NCBI GenBank assembly: GCA_018434945.1
Contig: JAHDOI010000051.1
Span: forward strand, 1 to 60,696
Source: Selenomonadales bacterium
GTDB taxonomy: Bacteria; Bacillota; Negativicutes; Sporomusales; UBA7701
Length of the DNA stretch: 60,696 nucleotides
Reading direction: 5' to 3'
Made by a program: the position numbers and the translations under genes. Of the stretch, positions 32,733 to 41,920 are shown piece after piece (within the stretch, counting starts at the first letter, position 1; each line of letters begins with the position of its first letter). The notes beneath the pieces were generated by a model. The model had not been told where the DNA came from, searched no databases, and worked only from the letters and a program-made list of their open reading frames with translations.

Positions 32733-33413
32733 TTGGGCCTGCTCAGCCGCGTAAACTCGAGGATGAAGGATGAGGGTTTTGCCAAAACGGTCGAATACGG
32801 CGTGCGGGTTGGTGTCGATACGCTAAGTACCTGGTTCGGGGACGCTTATTTGGATCTGAAGTACAGCGGCCGCCTGCTGCACGGCAATTCGCCGAGCAGG
32901 TTTTCGGCCTGCGGGGCTAACGATGTGTATCATACCGATTATGGGGTGATGCCCCTCATTTTCGCCAATGCGCCGGTGGGGAAGGATGACGTGCTCGTCG
33001 ATGTCGGCTGCGGCAAGGGGCGGGTGATCAATTTCTGGTTAAGCAGGAATATCCGTAATCCCATCATCGGCCTGGAAATCGACCCGGGGATCGCGGCGCG
33101 GACAGCCCGCCAGTTCGCAAGATGGCCGAATGTCAGGATCATACCGGGGGACGCGGTCGAATTACTGCCGCCGGAGGGCACGTTGTTGTACTTTTATAAT
33201 CCGTTCAACGAGCGGAAGGTGATCGAGTTCGAGCGCAAGGTCCGCGCGGCCGGTAATGATGTGCAGGTGGTTTATTACAACCCCAAAAGCCTGTCGGCGT
33301 TCGACAACGGCCACTGGGCTGTGAGGGTCGTCGATTTCGCCCGGGATATGGGGGTGAAGCGCTGGGGACGGCTGAACAAGTATCACAACCTGGCGGTTAT
33401 TACGAGGAAATGA
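32733..33413 (+). CDS. class I SAM-dependent methyltransferase
   Basis: 226 residues. Motif I DVLVDVGCGKGRVINFWL (about 87-104), acidic motif II GLEIDPGIA, and PGDAVELLPPEGTLLYFYNPFN as motifs III-IV give the Rossmann methyltransferase fold. The NPFN variant of the catalytic loop is seen in methyltransferases acting on N or small molecules. The substrate is unknown. TTG start after GAGGTG. Confidence 0.83.
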   Translation: MGLLSRVNSRMKDEGFAKTVEYGVRVGVDTLSTWFGDAYLDLKYSGRLLHGNSPSRFSACGANDVYHTDYGVMPLIFANAPVGKDDVLVDVGCGKGRVINFWLSRNIRNPIIGLEIDPGIAARTARQFARWPNVRIIPGDAVELLPPEGTLLYFYNPFNERKVIEFERKVRAAGNDVQVVYYNPKSLSAFDNGHWAVRVVDFARDMGVKRWGRLNKYHNLAVITRK

Positions 33414-33490
33414 GGGGTTCGCGGAGGATTTTTTCAGGCGCGAAGGCGCCGGGGGCCTGGGAGGCCGGAGAGCGCCCGGGGGCAAGGGTG

Positions 33491-34045
33491 TCAGTTGAGG
33501 CACGGGATGTTTTCGATGCGGAGAACAGCCTGGTCTACGACCCTTTTCACCAGGTCTTCCCGGAGATAGAATACGTCGTAGTCGCTGATGGTGAAGCTGT
33601 CGGCGTAAAGTATCCGGTTTTGGCGGACATCGAGGATGCGGATGCGGACGGTCAGCCTGGCGATGTAGTAGGGGGTGATTTTGTGGTAGACGTACTGCAT
33701 GTCTTGGCGGAAGTGGGCTGCGAGGATGTAGTCGTAGCCGTATTTGCGGCCGAAGGCGATCAGGGCCGCTTTGTCGCGGCTTAGCAAGGGACCGGCTTCG
33801 CCGAAGTGGGCTTTATTGTTGGCCACGAGTTGGCCGATGTCGGCGAACCGGTATTTCTGGCGGTCGACGAGGCTGAAGACGGCTTTCTCGGCGTCTTCGC
33901 GGCCGCGATCGAGGTTGGACCAAACGTCAACGGCGACGAGGGGGTTGCCGGCGTCGGCCTGCTCGGCGGCGAGGGCGGGCGCGGTTATCAGCACCAGGCA
34001 GGCGAGGATGACGATGCACAGGCGGACCGGTTTGAGGCTTTGCAT
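33491..34045 (-). CDS. secreted protein of unknown function, 184 aa
   Basis: The signal peptide occupies about residues 1-26 (VRLCIVILACLVLITAPALAAE). The mature domain shows RKYGYDYILAAHFRQDMQYV and LTVRIRILDVRQNRILYADSFTISDYDVFYL, a layout like small envelope proteins that recall a TolB N-terminal or FlgT-like fold (inference only). GGGAGG seven bases before the ATG at 34045. Convergent with the methyltransferase gene. Confidence 0.75.
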   Translation of the reverse strand: MQSLKPVRLCIVILACLVLITAPALAAEQADAGNPLVAVDVWSNLDRGREDAEKAVFSLVDRQKYRFADIGQLVANNKAHFGEAGPLLSRDKAALIAFGRKYGYDYILAAHFRQDMQYVYHKITPYYIARLTVRIRILDVRQNRILYADSFTISDYDVFYLREDLVKRVVDQAVLRIENIPCLN

Positions 34046-34180
34046 GGCAGCACCTCCCGAAATGCTTTTGGTGACTGATTTCGCGGCCAGGCAGGACAAT
34101 CCCTTCCAGAAGCTGCCATTGTTTGACAGGCCGGGTGCGGCGCAAAATCCGGGCAGACTATTGCCAAAGGAGGGATGCAA

Positions 34181-34603
34181 ATGTTGTGTTCCCGCCTGGA
34201 CCGGTTTCGCAACGAGGGTCTGCTGCTGCTCAGGGTGGGTCTGGGGCTGATGTTCATGTACCACGGCTGGCCGAAGGTGACGGGCGGTGTGGCGGCCTGG
34301 ACGAAGCTGGGGATGTCAATGAGCTTCGTGGGGATAGGGTTCTTGCCGCCTTTCTGGGGGTTCATGGCGGCGGCTACGGAGTTCGGCGGCGGGCTGCTGC
34401 TGATCTTGGGGCTGTTTTTCCGCCCGGCTTGCCTGCTGCTAACGATTACGATGGCGGTGGCGGTGGCGATGAAGCTGGGCACCGGCGCCGGCTTGGGCGG
34501 CGCTTCGCAGGCGCTGGAGCTTGGCATCGTTTTCCTCAGCCTTATTTTTATCGGGCCGGGTCAGTACAGCATGGAGGCCCGGATGTGCGGGCGGAGGCGA
34601 TGA
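34181..34603 (+). CDS. DoxX family membrane protein
   Basis: 140 residues and four membrane helices. LLLLRVGLGLMFMYHGWPKV and AATEFGGGLLLILGLFFRPACLLL are typical DoxX patterns. Often linked to redox or thiol stress; the mechanism is not settled. The ATG at 34181 is preferred over 34175, because AAAGGAGG abuts the latter. The stop overlaps the permease start by four bases. Confidence 0.88.
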   Translation: MLCSRLDRFRNEGLLLLRVGLGLMFMYHGWPKVTGGVAAWTKLGMSMSFVGIGFLPPFWGFMAAATEFGGGLLLILGLFFRPACLLLTITMAVAVAMKLGTGAGLGGASQALELGIVFLSLIFIGPGQYSMEARMCGRRR

Positions 34604-36060
34604 GGAAAGAAGGCGGCTTGACGGCTTGGCAGCTATCGATGCTGGCGCTGGGGACTGTCATCGGCGGCTCGTTTTTTCTCGGGTCGTCGGTGGCGATCCG
34701 GAGCGCCGGGCCGGCGGTGGTGGCGGCTTTTCTGGCGGGCGGGTCGCTGGTGTATATAATTTTGTTCGCGCTGTCGGAGATGACGGTGGCGGATGCGGCG
34801 CCCGGATCGTTCCGCACGTTCGCGGAGCGGGCGTTCGGGCCGGGGGCGGGGTTCACGGTCGGCTGGGTTTACTGGACGGGCCTGGTGCTGGCGATGTCCA
34901 GCGAGGCGACGGCTGTGTCGATCTTCGTCCGGGGCTGGCTGCCGGCCCTGTCGATCCCGCTGATGGGGGCGGCGATTATCGTGGCGGTGACGGTGCTGAA
35001 TCTTTTCGGGGCGGACAGGCTCAGCCGCCTGGAGAGCGCCCTGGCGGCGGTGAAGCTGGCGGCGATCGCGGGCTTCATCGCTCTAGGCGCGGCGCTGATC
35101 ACGGGGCTTGTTCCCGGCGTGCCGGCTGCGGGCGCGGGGACGCTGGCGACCGAGCCGCTGCTGCCGGCGGGAGTGGGCGGCTTGGCGGGAAGTATGCTGA
35201 TCGTGGTTTTTTCGTACGCCGGGTTCGAGGTCATCGGTCTGGCGGCGTCGGAGGCCCGGGACCCGCACCGCACGGTGCCGCGGGCGATCGGCATGACGGT
35301 GGCGGGCCTGGTGGCGCTGTATGTGCTGGCGATGGCGGCGCTGCTGCCGCTGGTGCCGACGGGGACGTTGACGACGGAGGTGAGTCCCTTTGTGGCGGCG
35401 CTGACGGCTTGGCGGCTTACGTGGGCCGGCAATGCGATGAATATAGTGCTGGTGTCGGCGATTTTGTCGACGATGCTGGCGGCGATGTTCGGCCTGGGGC
35501 GGATGATGCGTTCGCTGGCCGAGGAAGGGCATGCTCCGGCGTGGCTTAAGGATAAGGGCGATATCCCGTACCGCGGAATCCTGTTTTCGGGGGCGGGGAT
35601 GCTGGCCGGGCTGGCGCTGGGACTGGTGCTGCCGGAGCAGGTTTATCTTTTCCTGGTGAGCGCCGGCGGTTTTTCACTGCTGCTGGCGTATGTGGTGATT
35701 CTGGCTACCCACTATAAGTTCCGCAGGCTGCACGGCTGCCCGCCGAAAGGCAACTGCCAGCTGCCGGGTTATCCGTATACGTCGTGGCTGGGGCTGGGCG
35801 GATGTGTGGCGATTATCGCCAGTATGCCGCTCATCCCAGGCCAGGGTGCGGGGCTGGCGGCGGGGCTGGGGCTTCTGGCGGTGTTCGCGGCGGCGTATCA
35901 GGTGAAGAAGTGTGCGGGGGCGCGGGAGGCGCGGCCGGCGGCCGACCGCCGGGATTTGCTGCTGCGGCTGCAGCTCGAACTGGCGGAGGATTTCGCCCTG
36001 GGCGAGCGCCAGGCGGAACGTGATACCAGTGGTGAAAAGGAAAAAGGCCCACGCGAGTAG
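34600..36060 (+). CDS. APC-superfamily amino acid permease
   Basis: 486 residues with 12 helices. The first helix has the unwound GTVIGGSFFLGSS, and helix 6 has SYAGFEVIGLAASEARDPHRTVPRAI, the consensus of amino acid/polyamine/organocation transporters. Cytoplasmic tail of about 60 residues rich in charge. Coupled to doxX through ATGA. The substrate is undetermined. Confidence 0.9.
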   Translation: MRKEGGLTAWQLSMLALGTVIGGSFFLGSSVAIRSAGPAVVAAFLAGGSLVYIILFALSEMTVADAAPGSFRTFAERAFGPGAGFTVGWVYWTGLVLAMSSEATAVSIFVRGWLPALSIPLMGAAIIVAVTVLNLFGADRLSRLESALAAVKLAAIAGFIALGAALITGLVPGVPAAGAGTLATEPLLPAGVGGLAGSMLIVVFSYAGFEVIGLAASEARDPHRTVPRAIGMTVAGLVALYVLAMAALLPLVPTGTLTTEVSPFVAALTAWRLTWAGNAMNIVLVSAILSTMLAAMFGLGRMMRSLAEEGHAPAWLKDKGDIPYRGILFSGAGMLAGLALGLVLPEQVYLFLVSAGGFSLLLAYVVILATHYKFRRLHGCPPKGNCQLPGYPYTSWLGLGGCVAIIASMPLIPGQGAGLAAGLGLLAVFAAAYQVKKCAGAREARPAADRRDLLLRLQLELAEDFALGERQAERDTSGEKEKGPRE

Positions 36061-36066
36061 GGCCTT
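36044..36066 (+). terminator. hairpin overlapping the permease stop codon
   Basis: AAGGCCC/GGGCCTT with a nine-base loop that includes part of the stop codon, followed by GTGG. Weak T-tract. Confidence 0.55.
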
Positions 36067-36110
36067 GTGGGGAACGGTTATGGGGGACGCCGGAAACACG
36101 ACAAGCCATA

Positions 36111-36173
36111 GGCCGTTCAGAAGTGCCAGATGCAAGGCGGAACAACAACGTAGATGGGGGCTTATCAACGGCC
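36111..36173. repeat. 120-nt dispersed repeat, internally deleted copy D
   Basis: Both ends are intact (GGCCGTTCAGAAGTGCC and GGGCTTATCAACGGCC), but the inner hairpin region is missing, so the length is only 63. Confidence 0.75.
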
Positions 36174-36192
36174 GGGAATACAACAGGCCGGA

Positions 36193-36311
36193 GGCCGTTC
36201 AGAAGTGCCCAGATGCAAGGCGCACCGGAGGATGACACCGGAAGCGTACACGGGACGTACGCTGAGGATGGCAGCCGAGGAGCAACGCCGCATGGGTGCT
36301 TATGGGCGGCC
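36193..36311. repeat. 120-nt dispersed repeat, copy E
   Basis: Starts GGCCGTTCAGAAGTGCCCAG, has the tip GCGTAC/GTACGC, and ends GGTGCTTATGGGCGGCC. The internal stem is rearranged relative to copies A and C. Directly follows copy D in the same orientation. Confidence 0.75.
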
Positions 36312-36316
36312 GGGAA

Positions 36317-37576
36317 TCACGGAAAGACGCCGCGGAGCTTTTTGGCTTTAACAACCCGCTCCAGGGCCACCATGTAGGCGGCCATGCGGAGGGGGACGCC
36401 GGCGGTTTCGTGGACGCGCCAGACTTCGTCGAAGGCTCTTTTCATGACTTTTTCGAGGTTGTTGTTGATGTAGTCTTCGTCCCACATGAAGGATTCCTGG
36501 TTCTGGACCCATTCGAAGTAGGAGACGATGACGCCGCCGGCGTTGGCGAGGATGTCGGGGATGACGACGACGCCTTTTGTTTTGAGGATTTCGTCTGCTT
36601 CTTTTGTGGTGGGGCCGTTGGCGCCTTCGACGATGATCCGGGCGCGGACGGCGGCGGCGTTGTCTTTGTTGATCTGGTTTTCGAGCGCGGCCGGGAAGAG
36701 GACGTCGACGTCGAGGGCGAGGAGTTCGGCGTTGGAGATGACTGTGAGGCCGGGCTCGCTGTAGCCTTTGATGGAGCGGTTGTTCTTTTCGGCGTAGGCC
36801 ATGGCGGCGCGGATGTCGATGCCGTCCTGTTTGTAGAGGGCGGTGTGGGCATCGCTGATGGCGGCGATGGTGAAGCCTTTTTCCTGCATGAGCTGGGCGC
36901 CGATGCTGCCGACGTTGCCGAAGCCCTGGACGGCGACGGTCATGCCCCGGGGGCTGCGGACAAGTTTTTCGAGGAGGTTGAGGAGGGAGAACATGACGCC
37001 GCGGCCGGTGGCTTCCTTCCTGCCGAGCGAGCCGCCGATCTCAAGGGGTTTGCCGGTGACGACGGCGGGCACGGCGTAGCCTTTGAACATGCTGAAGGTG
37101 TCCATTATCCATGCCATGACGTTGGCGTCGGTGTTGACGTCGGGGGCGGGAACGTCTTTTTCGGGGCCGATGATGGGCAGGATCATGGCGGTGTAGCGGC
37201 GGGTGAGCCGGCGCAGTTCGTCCCGGGTCAGTTTGGCGGGGTCGACTTTTACGCCGCCTTTGGCGCCGCCGTAGGGGATGTTGACGACCGCGCATTTCCA
37301 GGTCATCCAGGCGGCGAGGGCTTTGACTTCGTTGAGGTCGGCCGAGGGGTGGAAGCGTATCCCCCCCTTGCAGGGGCCGCGGGTGCTGCTGTGCTGGACG
37401 CGGTAGCCTTCGAAGACTTCGGTGCGGCCGTCGTCCATGACGACAGGCACGGAGACGATCAGTTCGCGTTCGGGGGTGCGCAGGGTGACGTAGTCGTTTT
37501 TGGTGAGACCGAGTTTCTGGGCGGCTTCGTCCAGGACGTCGAGCATGTTCTGGTAGGGGTTGTATTGACCGGCCAT
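36317..37576 (-). CDS. gdhA: glutamate dehydrogenase
   Basis: 419 residues, the usual length of the hexameric catabolic type. The glutamate-binding and catalytic region reads GPCKGGIRFHPSADLNEVKALAAWMTWKCAVVNIPYGGAKGGV. The Rossmann motif VAVQGFGNVGSIGAQLM binds NAD(P). It interconverts glutamate with 2-oxoglutarate and ammonia. AAGGAGG precedes the ATG. Upstream the minus strand carries tandem TATAATG copies (about 37685-37700), a likely -10. Symbol by family; gudB/rocG-type naming is equally possible. Confidence 0.93.
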   Translation of the reverse strand: MAGQYNPYQNMLDVLDEAAQKLGLTKNDYVTLRTPERELIVSVPVVMDDGRTEVFEGYRVQHSSTRGPCKGGIRFHPSADLNEVKALAAWMTWKCAVVNIPYGGAKGGVKVDPAKLTRDELRRLTRRYTAMILPIIGPEKDVPAPDVNTDANVMAWIMDTFSMFKGYAVPAVVTGKPLEIGGSLGRKEATGRGVMFSLLNLLEKLVRSPRGMTVAVQGFGNVGSIGAQLMQEKGFTIAAISDAHTALYKQDGIDIRAAMAYAEKNNRSIKGYSEPGLTVISNAELLALDVDVLFPAALENQINKDNAAAVRARIIVEGANGPTTKEADEILKTKGVVVIPDILANAGGVIVSYFEWVQNQESFMWDEDYINNNLEKVMKRAFDEVWRVHETAGVPLRMAAYMVALERVVKAKKLRGVFP

Positions 37577-37784
37577 TGTTTTTTCCTCCTTGCATGATTC
37601 TGTTCGGTTTGTTTTTTGGGGGGTGTTTCTAGTCATTTCCTTGGCGGGGAAATTTCATCATCTGCCACGATCGGCTGAATTTGTATACATTATACATTAT
37701 ACCATTTCTTTGTGTTTTGCGGGAATTCCTGCCAGGTTTCTTGTCTGTTTGTGTAGGTTGGCGTGGGACGCGGGGCGACGGGCG

Positions 37785-37814
37785 GAAAAAAACCCGTGCT
37801 TACGACAGCACGGG
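37785..37814 (-). terminator. intrinsic terminator of the LysE-type gene
   Basis: Minus-strand stem CCCGTGCT/AGCACGGG with a six-base loop, followed by seven T. Confidence 0.85.
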
Positions 37815-37819
37815 GTATT

Positions 37820-38455
37820 TCATATTGCGGTGTCGGCGGCGGTGATGAGTTTGACGCCCAGGAGGCCCATGACGGTGCCGGCGGTGCGGTCGATGGCGGC
37901 TTTGGCGCGGGTGTAGACCGTCCGCGGTCCGTCCGCGGACAGGACGAGGGCGACGACGCTGTACCAGCTGATCTCGATGAGGAAGACGGCGAGCGCGAGG
38001 AGGGCGATGAACGCGAAGCCGGGGTCCTGCGGCAGCAGAGCGGTGAAGATGCTGCCGTAGAAGACGGCGGTCTTGGGGTTACCGAGCTGGATGGCGGCAG
38101 CCATGGCAAAGGCCCGGCGGGTCGTGCTCTGCCCGGCGGCGCCGTCCGGCAGGACGGCGAGGGGCTTGTCGGCGCCGCGCCACATCTGGACGGCGATGTA
38201 GACGAGGTAGGCGCCGCCGCCGAGCTTGACGAGGCTGTAGAGCCACGGGAAGCTGGCGAAGACGGCTTTGAGGCCGAGGAGGGCGAGGACGGCGTAGACG
38301 AGGCCGCCGATTCCCATGCCGGCGGCGGCGGCGAGGCCGCTGCGGCGGGAGGCCGCCATGGAGGTGCGGGCGACAAACAGGAAGCTGGGGCCGGGGCTCA
38401 TGGCGCCGATGGTGACGGCGATAATGATGCCGGCGAATGCGAGTGTTGTTTCCAT
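37820..38455 (-). CDS. LysE/RhtB family exporter
   Basis: 211 residues and six membrane segments. The N-terminal signature AGIIIAVTIGAMSPGPSFLFVARTSMAASRRSG is that of LysE/RhtB amino acid and metabolite exporters. GGAAGGTG lies before the ATG. Single gene with its own terminator. The exported substrate is unknown. Confidence 0.9.
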   Translation of the reverse strand: METTLAFAGIIIAVTIGAMSPGPSFLFVARTSMAASRRSGLAAAAGMGIGGLVYAVLALLGLKAVFASFPWLYSLVKLGGGAYLVYIAVQMWRGADKPLAVLPDGAAGQSTTRRAFAMAAAIQLGNPKTAVFYGSIFTALLPQDPGFAFIALLALAVFLIEISWYSVVALVLSADGPRTVYTRAKAAIDRTAGTVMGLLGVKLITAADTAI

Positions 38456-38534
38456 TATTTCACCTTCCGGGTTTTTTTGTTTATGGTTTCAGTATAGTGC
38501 GCCCGCGGGGTTTGTCAACCGGGCGGGGCGGTCG

Positions 38535-38729
38535 TCATTTGCGCCAATTCTGGATTTCGAGGATGTTGCCTTCAGGGTCGCAGGCGTAAACGGCTGTGAG
38601 GATGCCGAGGCAGCCGTAGTCGCGGACGATCAGTTCGCCAAGTCGCCTGCCGCTGCTTTCGAGCAGTTTTTGCATGGTGTGTTCAACGGAGTCGACGTGG
38701 AAGGCCAGATGTCCGAACCCTTGGCCCTG
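38535..38729 (-). pseudogene. truncated glyoxalase/VOC-family gene
   Basis: The minus strand encodes QGFGHLAFHVDSV, then the C-terminal half of a VOC domain ending YACDPEGNILEIQNWRK and TGA. This is the metal-binding second half of a glyoxalase-like protein. There is no start: two in-frame TAA codons sit immediately upstream (38730-38735). The first half is missing, and the sequence beyond belongs to the AT-richer sensor-kinase segment, so the gene was cut at the junction. Confidence 0.75.
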
Positions 38730-38783
38730 TTATTACTTTGACAGACTTGTGCTCAATAACAAAGAGTAGTGTGTTATAGAGGC

Positions 38784-40382
38784 TTATACCGGAAATTTAA
38801 TGAAAAAGGTCGTTCCCTCACGCGAACTCTTCACTTCGATCTTCGCGTGGTGGCGCTCGACGATGCGGTAGCATACCGACAGTCCCAGTCCGGTGCCGTT
38901 TGTTTTGGTAGTAAGAAAAGGGGTGCCGATTTTTTTTATGATGTGCTTCGGAATGCCTCGGCCATTGTCGTGCAATGCAAGGACGACGCGCCCCCCTTCG
39001 AAGCTGGTTGAGATGGTCACTGTGCCGCCCACCGGAGTCGCTTCGATGGCATTGCGGGTTAGGTTAAGGACAAGTTGACGCAATTCCTTTTCGTCGTAGT
39101 TAATATCGGGCACTGGACTGGTATTAAGCTCGACGGAGCAGCCGGTCAGCAGGGCGTCGGCCCGTAGTAGTGGGAAAAGGGCTATAAGCGAGTCATTTAG
39201 ACTACCACGTTTGAATTCGGCAATTTTGTTTTTGGCCAACGAGAGATAATCGCTGATGATGCCGTTGGCCCGATCCAATTCATCAATCATGATGTTTAGC
39301 TGTTCTCTGTGCTCGGCATATTCATTTTTGCGCTGCATAATTTGCAAGTAGCCACGTACCGTTGTGAGCGGATTGCGAACCTCATGGCCAATAGCTGCCG
39401 CCATCTCGCCCACGGTGTTTAGACGATCCAGCCGCAATAGATCAGCCTCTGTTTTCTTGCGATCGGTGATATCCTGAACTATTGATAGGAGCGACTCGAC
39501 TCGGCCGTTTTCGTTATATACAGGTGTTATTTGATTGAGCATATCCCTGACGGCGCCTTGCTTGTCAGGAAATTGAACCTCAAAACTCACTGATTTTCCA
39601 GACGTCAGTGCTTCGGTCAAATGCCGCTGAAATAAGTCGCAATACTCCTGAGGGATACCAATCTCCTCCAAAGTTTTACCGATTATTTGGCGGCCATAGC
39701 CAAAATCGGTCAGCCCCCGGGGGCAAACATAGCGGACGCGAAAGTCCGTACCATATTGTACAATGTACATAGGTATATTCTCAACCAGTATCCGGTAGGA
39801 GCTCTCGCTGTGTTTCAGTTCCTTAGTCCGCTCTTCGACAAGCCGTTCCAGGCTGATTTTGTGTCGCCGAAGCTCGTCCACCATCTGCATGCGGTCGGTA
39901 ATATCAACATTAATCCCGACCATCCCGAGCATTCGGCCGTGTTCGTCAGGTACTGGGGCAGCAAATGCACGGATTGCCATGTTGCTTCCATCAAACCGCC
40001 GAATAGTAAGCTCGACTGGTTCGACAGGTTGACCTGTCCGCAACACTTTTACGAAGGGGTAGTCTTCGAGCGAAAGCATCTTTCCACTATCAAAATACCA
40101 TGCAACGTATTCCGTATACTCGTCGATGCTTTTACAAAGTGGCGCGTCGCCGGCCCATATACGGTCAGCCGCTTTGTTTTTTTTGATGATCCTGCCATCC
40201 CGATCTGCAATCCACACGCCTACAGGCAGGGTATCCGGAATAGCTGCCAACAAGGCTCGTTCTAAGGCTAGTGAACCGGCATGTTGCTTCAAATCTTCTT
40301 GTTGCCCCTTCTGTTTTTTCGAAGGAACAACATCGTTCAACTTACGAAGTTTCATTCTTTGTACGTTGCTTTCCATATCCAA
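38784..40382 (-). CDS. cytoplasmic PAS-PAS sensor histidine kinase
   Basis: 532 residues: two PAS domains (about 50-170 and 195-310), HisKA with the phospho-acceptor His333 in IGHEVRNPLTTVRGYLQ, and HATPase_c with DNGRGIP and GTGLGLSVCYRI. No membrane segment. The kinase half is a close paralogue of the C-terminus of 3826-6123; both look like Spo0-type phosphorelay kinases, which is inference. TTG start with GGAG seven bases upstream; an in-frame ATG two codons on is possible. No response regulator adjacent. Confidence 0.9.
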   Translation of the reverse strand: MDMESNVQRMKLRKLNDVVPSKKQKGQQEDLKQHAGSLALERALLAAIPDTLPVGVWIADRDGRIIKKNKAADRIWAGDAPLCKSIDEYTEYVAWYFDSGKMLSLEDYPFVKVLRTGQPVEPVELTIRRFDGSNMAIRAFAAPVPDEHGRMLGMVGINVDITDRMQMVDELRRHKISLERLVEERTKELKHSESSYRILVENIPMYIVQYGTDFRVRYVCPRGLTDFGYGRQIIGKTLEEIGIPQEYCDLFQRHLTEALTSGKSVSFEVQFPDKQGAVRDMLNQITPVYNENGRVESLLSIVQDITDRKKTEADLLRLDRLNTVGEMAAAIGHEVRNPLTTVRGYLQIMQRKNEYAEHREQLNIMIDELDRANGIISDYLSLAKNKIAEFKRGSLNDSLIALFPLLRADALLTGCSVELNTSPVPDINYDEKELRQLVLNLTRNAIEATPVGGTVTISTSFEGGRVVLALHDNGRGIPKHIIKKIGTPFLTTKTNGTGLGLSVCYRIVERHHAKIEVKSSREGTTFFIKFPV

Positions 40383-40762
40383 AGTAATTCACTCCAAGAT
40401 ACAATTATGCGAATATATACGCCAATTCTGACAACATTCGATGATTACCATCATTTTCCTGCAAAAGAGGAAGGACTTTCATTAGGTATCCGAGAAATCG
40501 AAGGAGTAAGTGGCTGTTATTTTTGCATAGCTTTGAGGCAGATGGTTTAATTAATGTTATGCCGTGATTATTATCTGCACGGATGGCGGTTTTTGTGGCA
40601 TTATCTCCCTGCCGGGTGGACGATTTGTGGAGACAACTTTATGTAGTTATTATAATTACGGTAATTATAACAAGACGGATTTTTGTCTTCGGGGCTCAGA
40701 TGGCAGGATTCGGCGACCGCGGGCCGAAGTACCATTAAACGACTGTGCGCGGAGGGGATAAG
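40383..40762. other. AT-rich intergenic region with an inverted repeat
   Basis: No gene is supported. TTATAATTAC-G-GTAATTATAA (40650-40670) is a perfect 10-bp inverted repeat about 90 bases before the secreted repeat protein and could be an operator. The promoter of the sensor kinase must lie in the left part. Confidence 0.5.
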
Positions 40763-41524
40763 ATGTCAAGACTGCGGATCGCGCTGCTGGCTTTTGTGCT
40801 GGCGCTGTTACTGTCCGGGACGGCCGGGGCCGCGACGGTTACCCTGACGGCGGATACCGAGCTGCACCCGGCGAACTGGGCGACCGGAACGGTGAAGTTC
40901 AAGAAGGATACCCAGGTGGCGACGAACGAGTACGGCGAGGTGGTCAGCGGAGTGCTGGCGCGGGATACGAGCCTCCGTCCGGCCGGCTGGCAGCGGGTGA
41001 TGTTCGCTTTCACGATGGAGAGCGGTTACGCTCCGGTGACGTCGTCGGTGTCGGGCGGCGGCTTCAGCTACGGCGGCGGCTCCTACAGCTACGCGGTGCC
41101 GGCGGAGAAGCACCTGCAATTCAAGGGCGGGCAGGCGGTGACCTTCAACGCCCAGGGCGAGGTCGTCGCCGGCACGCTTGACAAGCCGGCGCACATCAGG
41201 CTGGTGGACGACAAGCAGGGTTTTGTGAGCTACCGGGAGGATACGGTGCTGTCCTTCCACGCGAACGGGGTTGTGGCCGCCGGGACGCTGCACGGCGATA
41301 CGTGGCTGAGGCCGACGGGCTGGCAGGAGATAATGGCGGCGAACGGCGGCGCGGGATTCCTGAAGTTCAAGAAGGGTACGGCGATCAGCTTCACGGATAG
41401 CGGGCTGGTGACGGCCGGGACGCTGGCGGTGGAGGCCAAGCTGAAGGCTGAAGGCCAGTATGTGAGGATTTACCCGGCCGGGACGGCGGTGAGGTTCACC
41501 GCGAAGGGCGAGGCGGCGCCGTGA
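40763..41524 (+). CDS. secreted protein with internal repeats
   Basis: 253 residues with a signal peptide (about 1-24, LALLLSGTAGAA). The mature part is built of about five to six units of 35-40 residues of the pattern FKKGTxxxFxxxGxVxxGTLxxDTxLRPxGWQ (for example GEVVSGVLARDTSLRPAGWQ and GVVAAGTLHGDTWLRPTGWQ). Such beta-rich repeats suggest a structural or binding role outside the membrane. A Gly/Ser/Tyr-rich linker (SGGGFSYGGGSYSYAVP) splits the array. GGAGGGG decides the ATG at 40763. Confidence 0.78.
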   Translation: MSRLRIALLAFVLALLLSGTAGAATVTLTADTELHPANWATGTVKFKKDTQVATNEYGEVVSGVLARDTSLRPAGWQRVMFAFTMESGYAPVTSSVSGGGFSYGGGSYSYAVPAEKHLQFKGGQAVTFNAQGEVVAGTLDKPAHIRLVDDKQGFVSYREDTVLSFHANGVVAAGTLHGDTWLRPTGWQEIMAANGGAGFLKFKKGTAISFTDSGLVTAGTLAVEAKLKAEGQYVRIYPAGTAVRFTAKGEAAP

Positions 41525-41549
41525 GGCCGGATTTTCGGGAGGGATGAGT

Positions 41550-41909
41550 ATGAACAAGGTTAATCTGGCGGAGAAGTTCGGGCTGTTCGCCGAGTACTGG
41601 AGCCCGAAGGTCGTGGGCGAGCTGAACGACAGCCATATCAAGCTGGCCAAACTCAAGGGGGAGTTCGACTGGCACCATCACGCGGGTGAGGACGAGCTTT
41701 TCCTGGTGGTGAAGGGCCGCCTGCTGATAAGGTTCCGCGACCGCGATGTCTACCTCGATGAGGGCGAGTTCCTCGTCATCCCCAAGGGGGTCGACCATCT
41801 GCCGGTGGCGGCCGAGGAGGTCCAGGTGATGCTGATCGAGCCTAAGGGGACGCTGAATACGGGCAATGTGGTGACCGAGAAGACGAAGACCACGCTGGAC
41901 CGTATTTAG
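41550..41909 (+). CDS. small cupin protein
   Basis: 119 residues with both cupin motifs: FDWHHHAGEDELFLVVKGRL (metal-binding histidines and Glu) and LDEGEFLVIPKGVDHLPVA. Single-domain mononuclear metal site, as in many mannose-6-phosphate-isomerase-like cupins of unknown substrate. GGGAGGG seven bases before the ATG at 41550; the ATG at 41544 is too close to it. Confidence 0.88.
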   Translation: MNKVNLAEKFGLFAEYWSPKVVGELNDSHIKLAKLKGEFDWHHHAGEDELFLVVKGRLLIRFRDRDVYLDEGEFLVIPKGVDHLPVAAEEVQVMLIEPKGTLNTGNVVTEKTKTTLDRI

Positions 41910-41920
41910 GCCGGGCAGTG

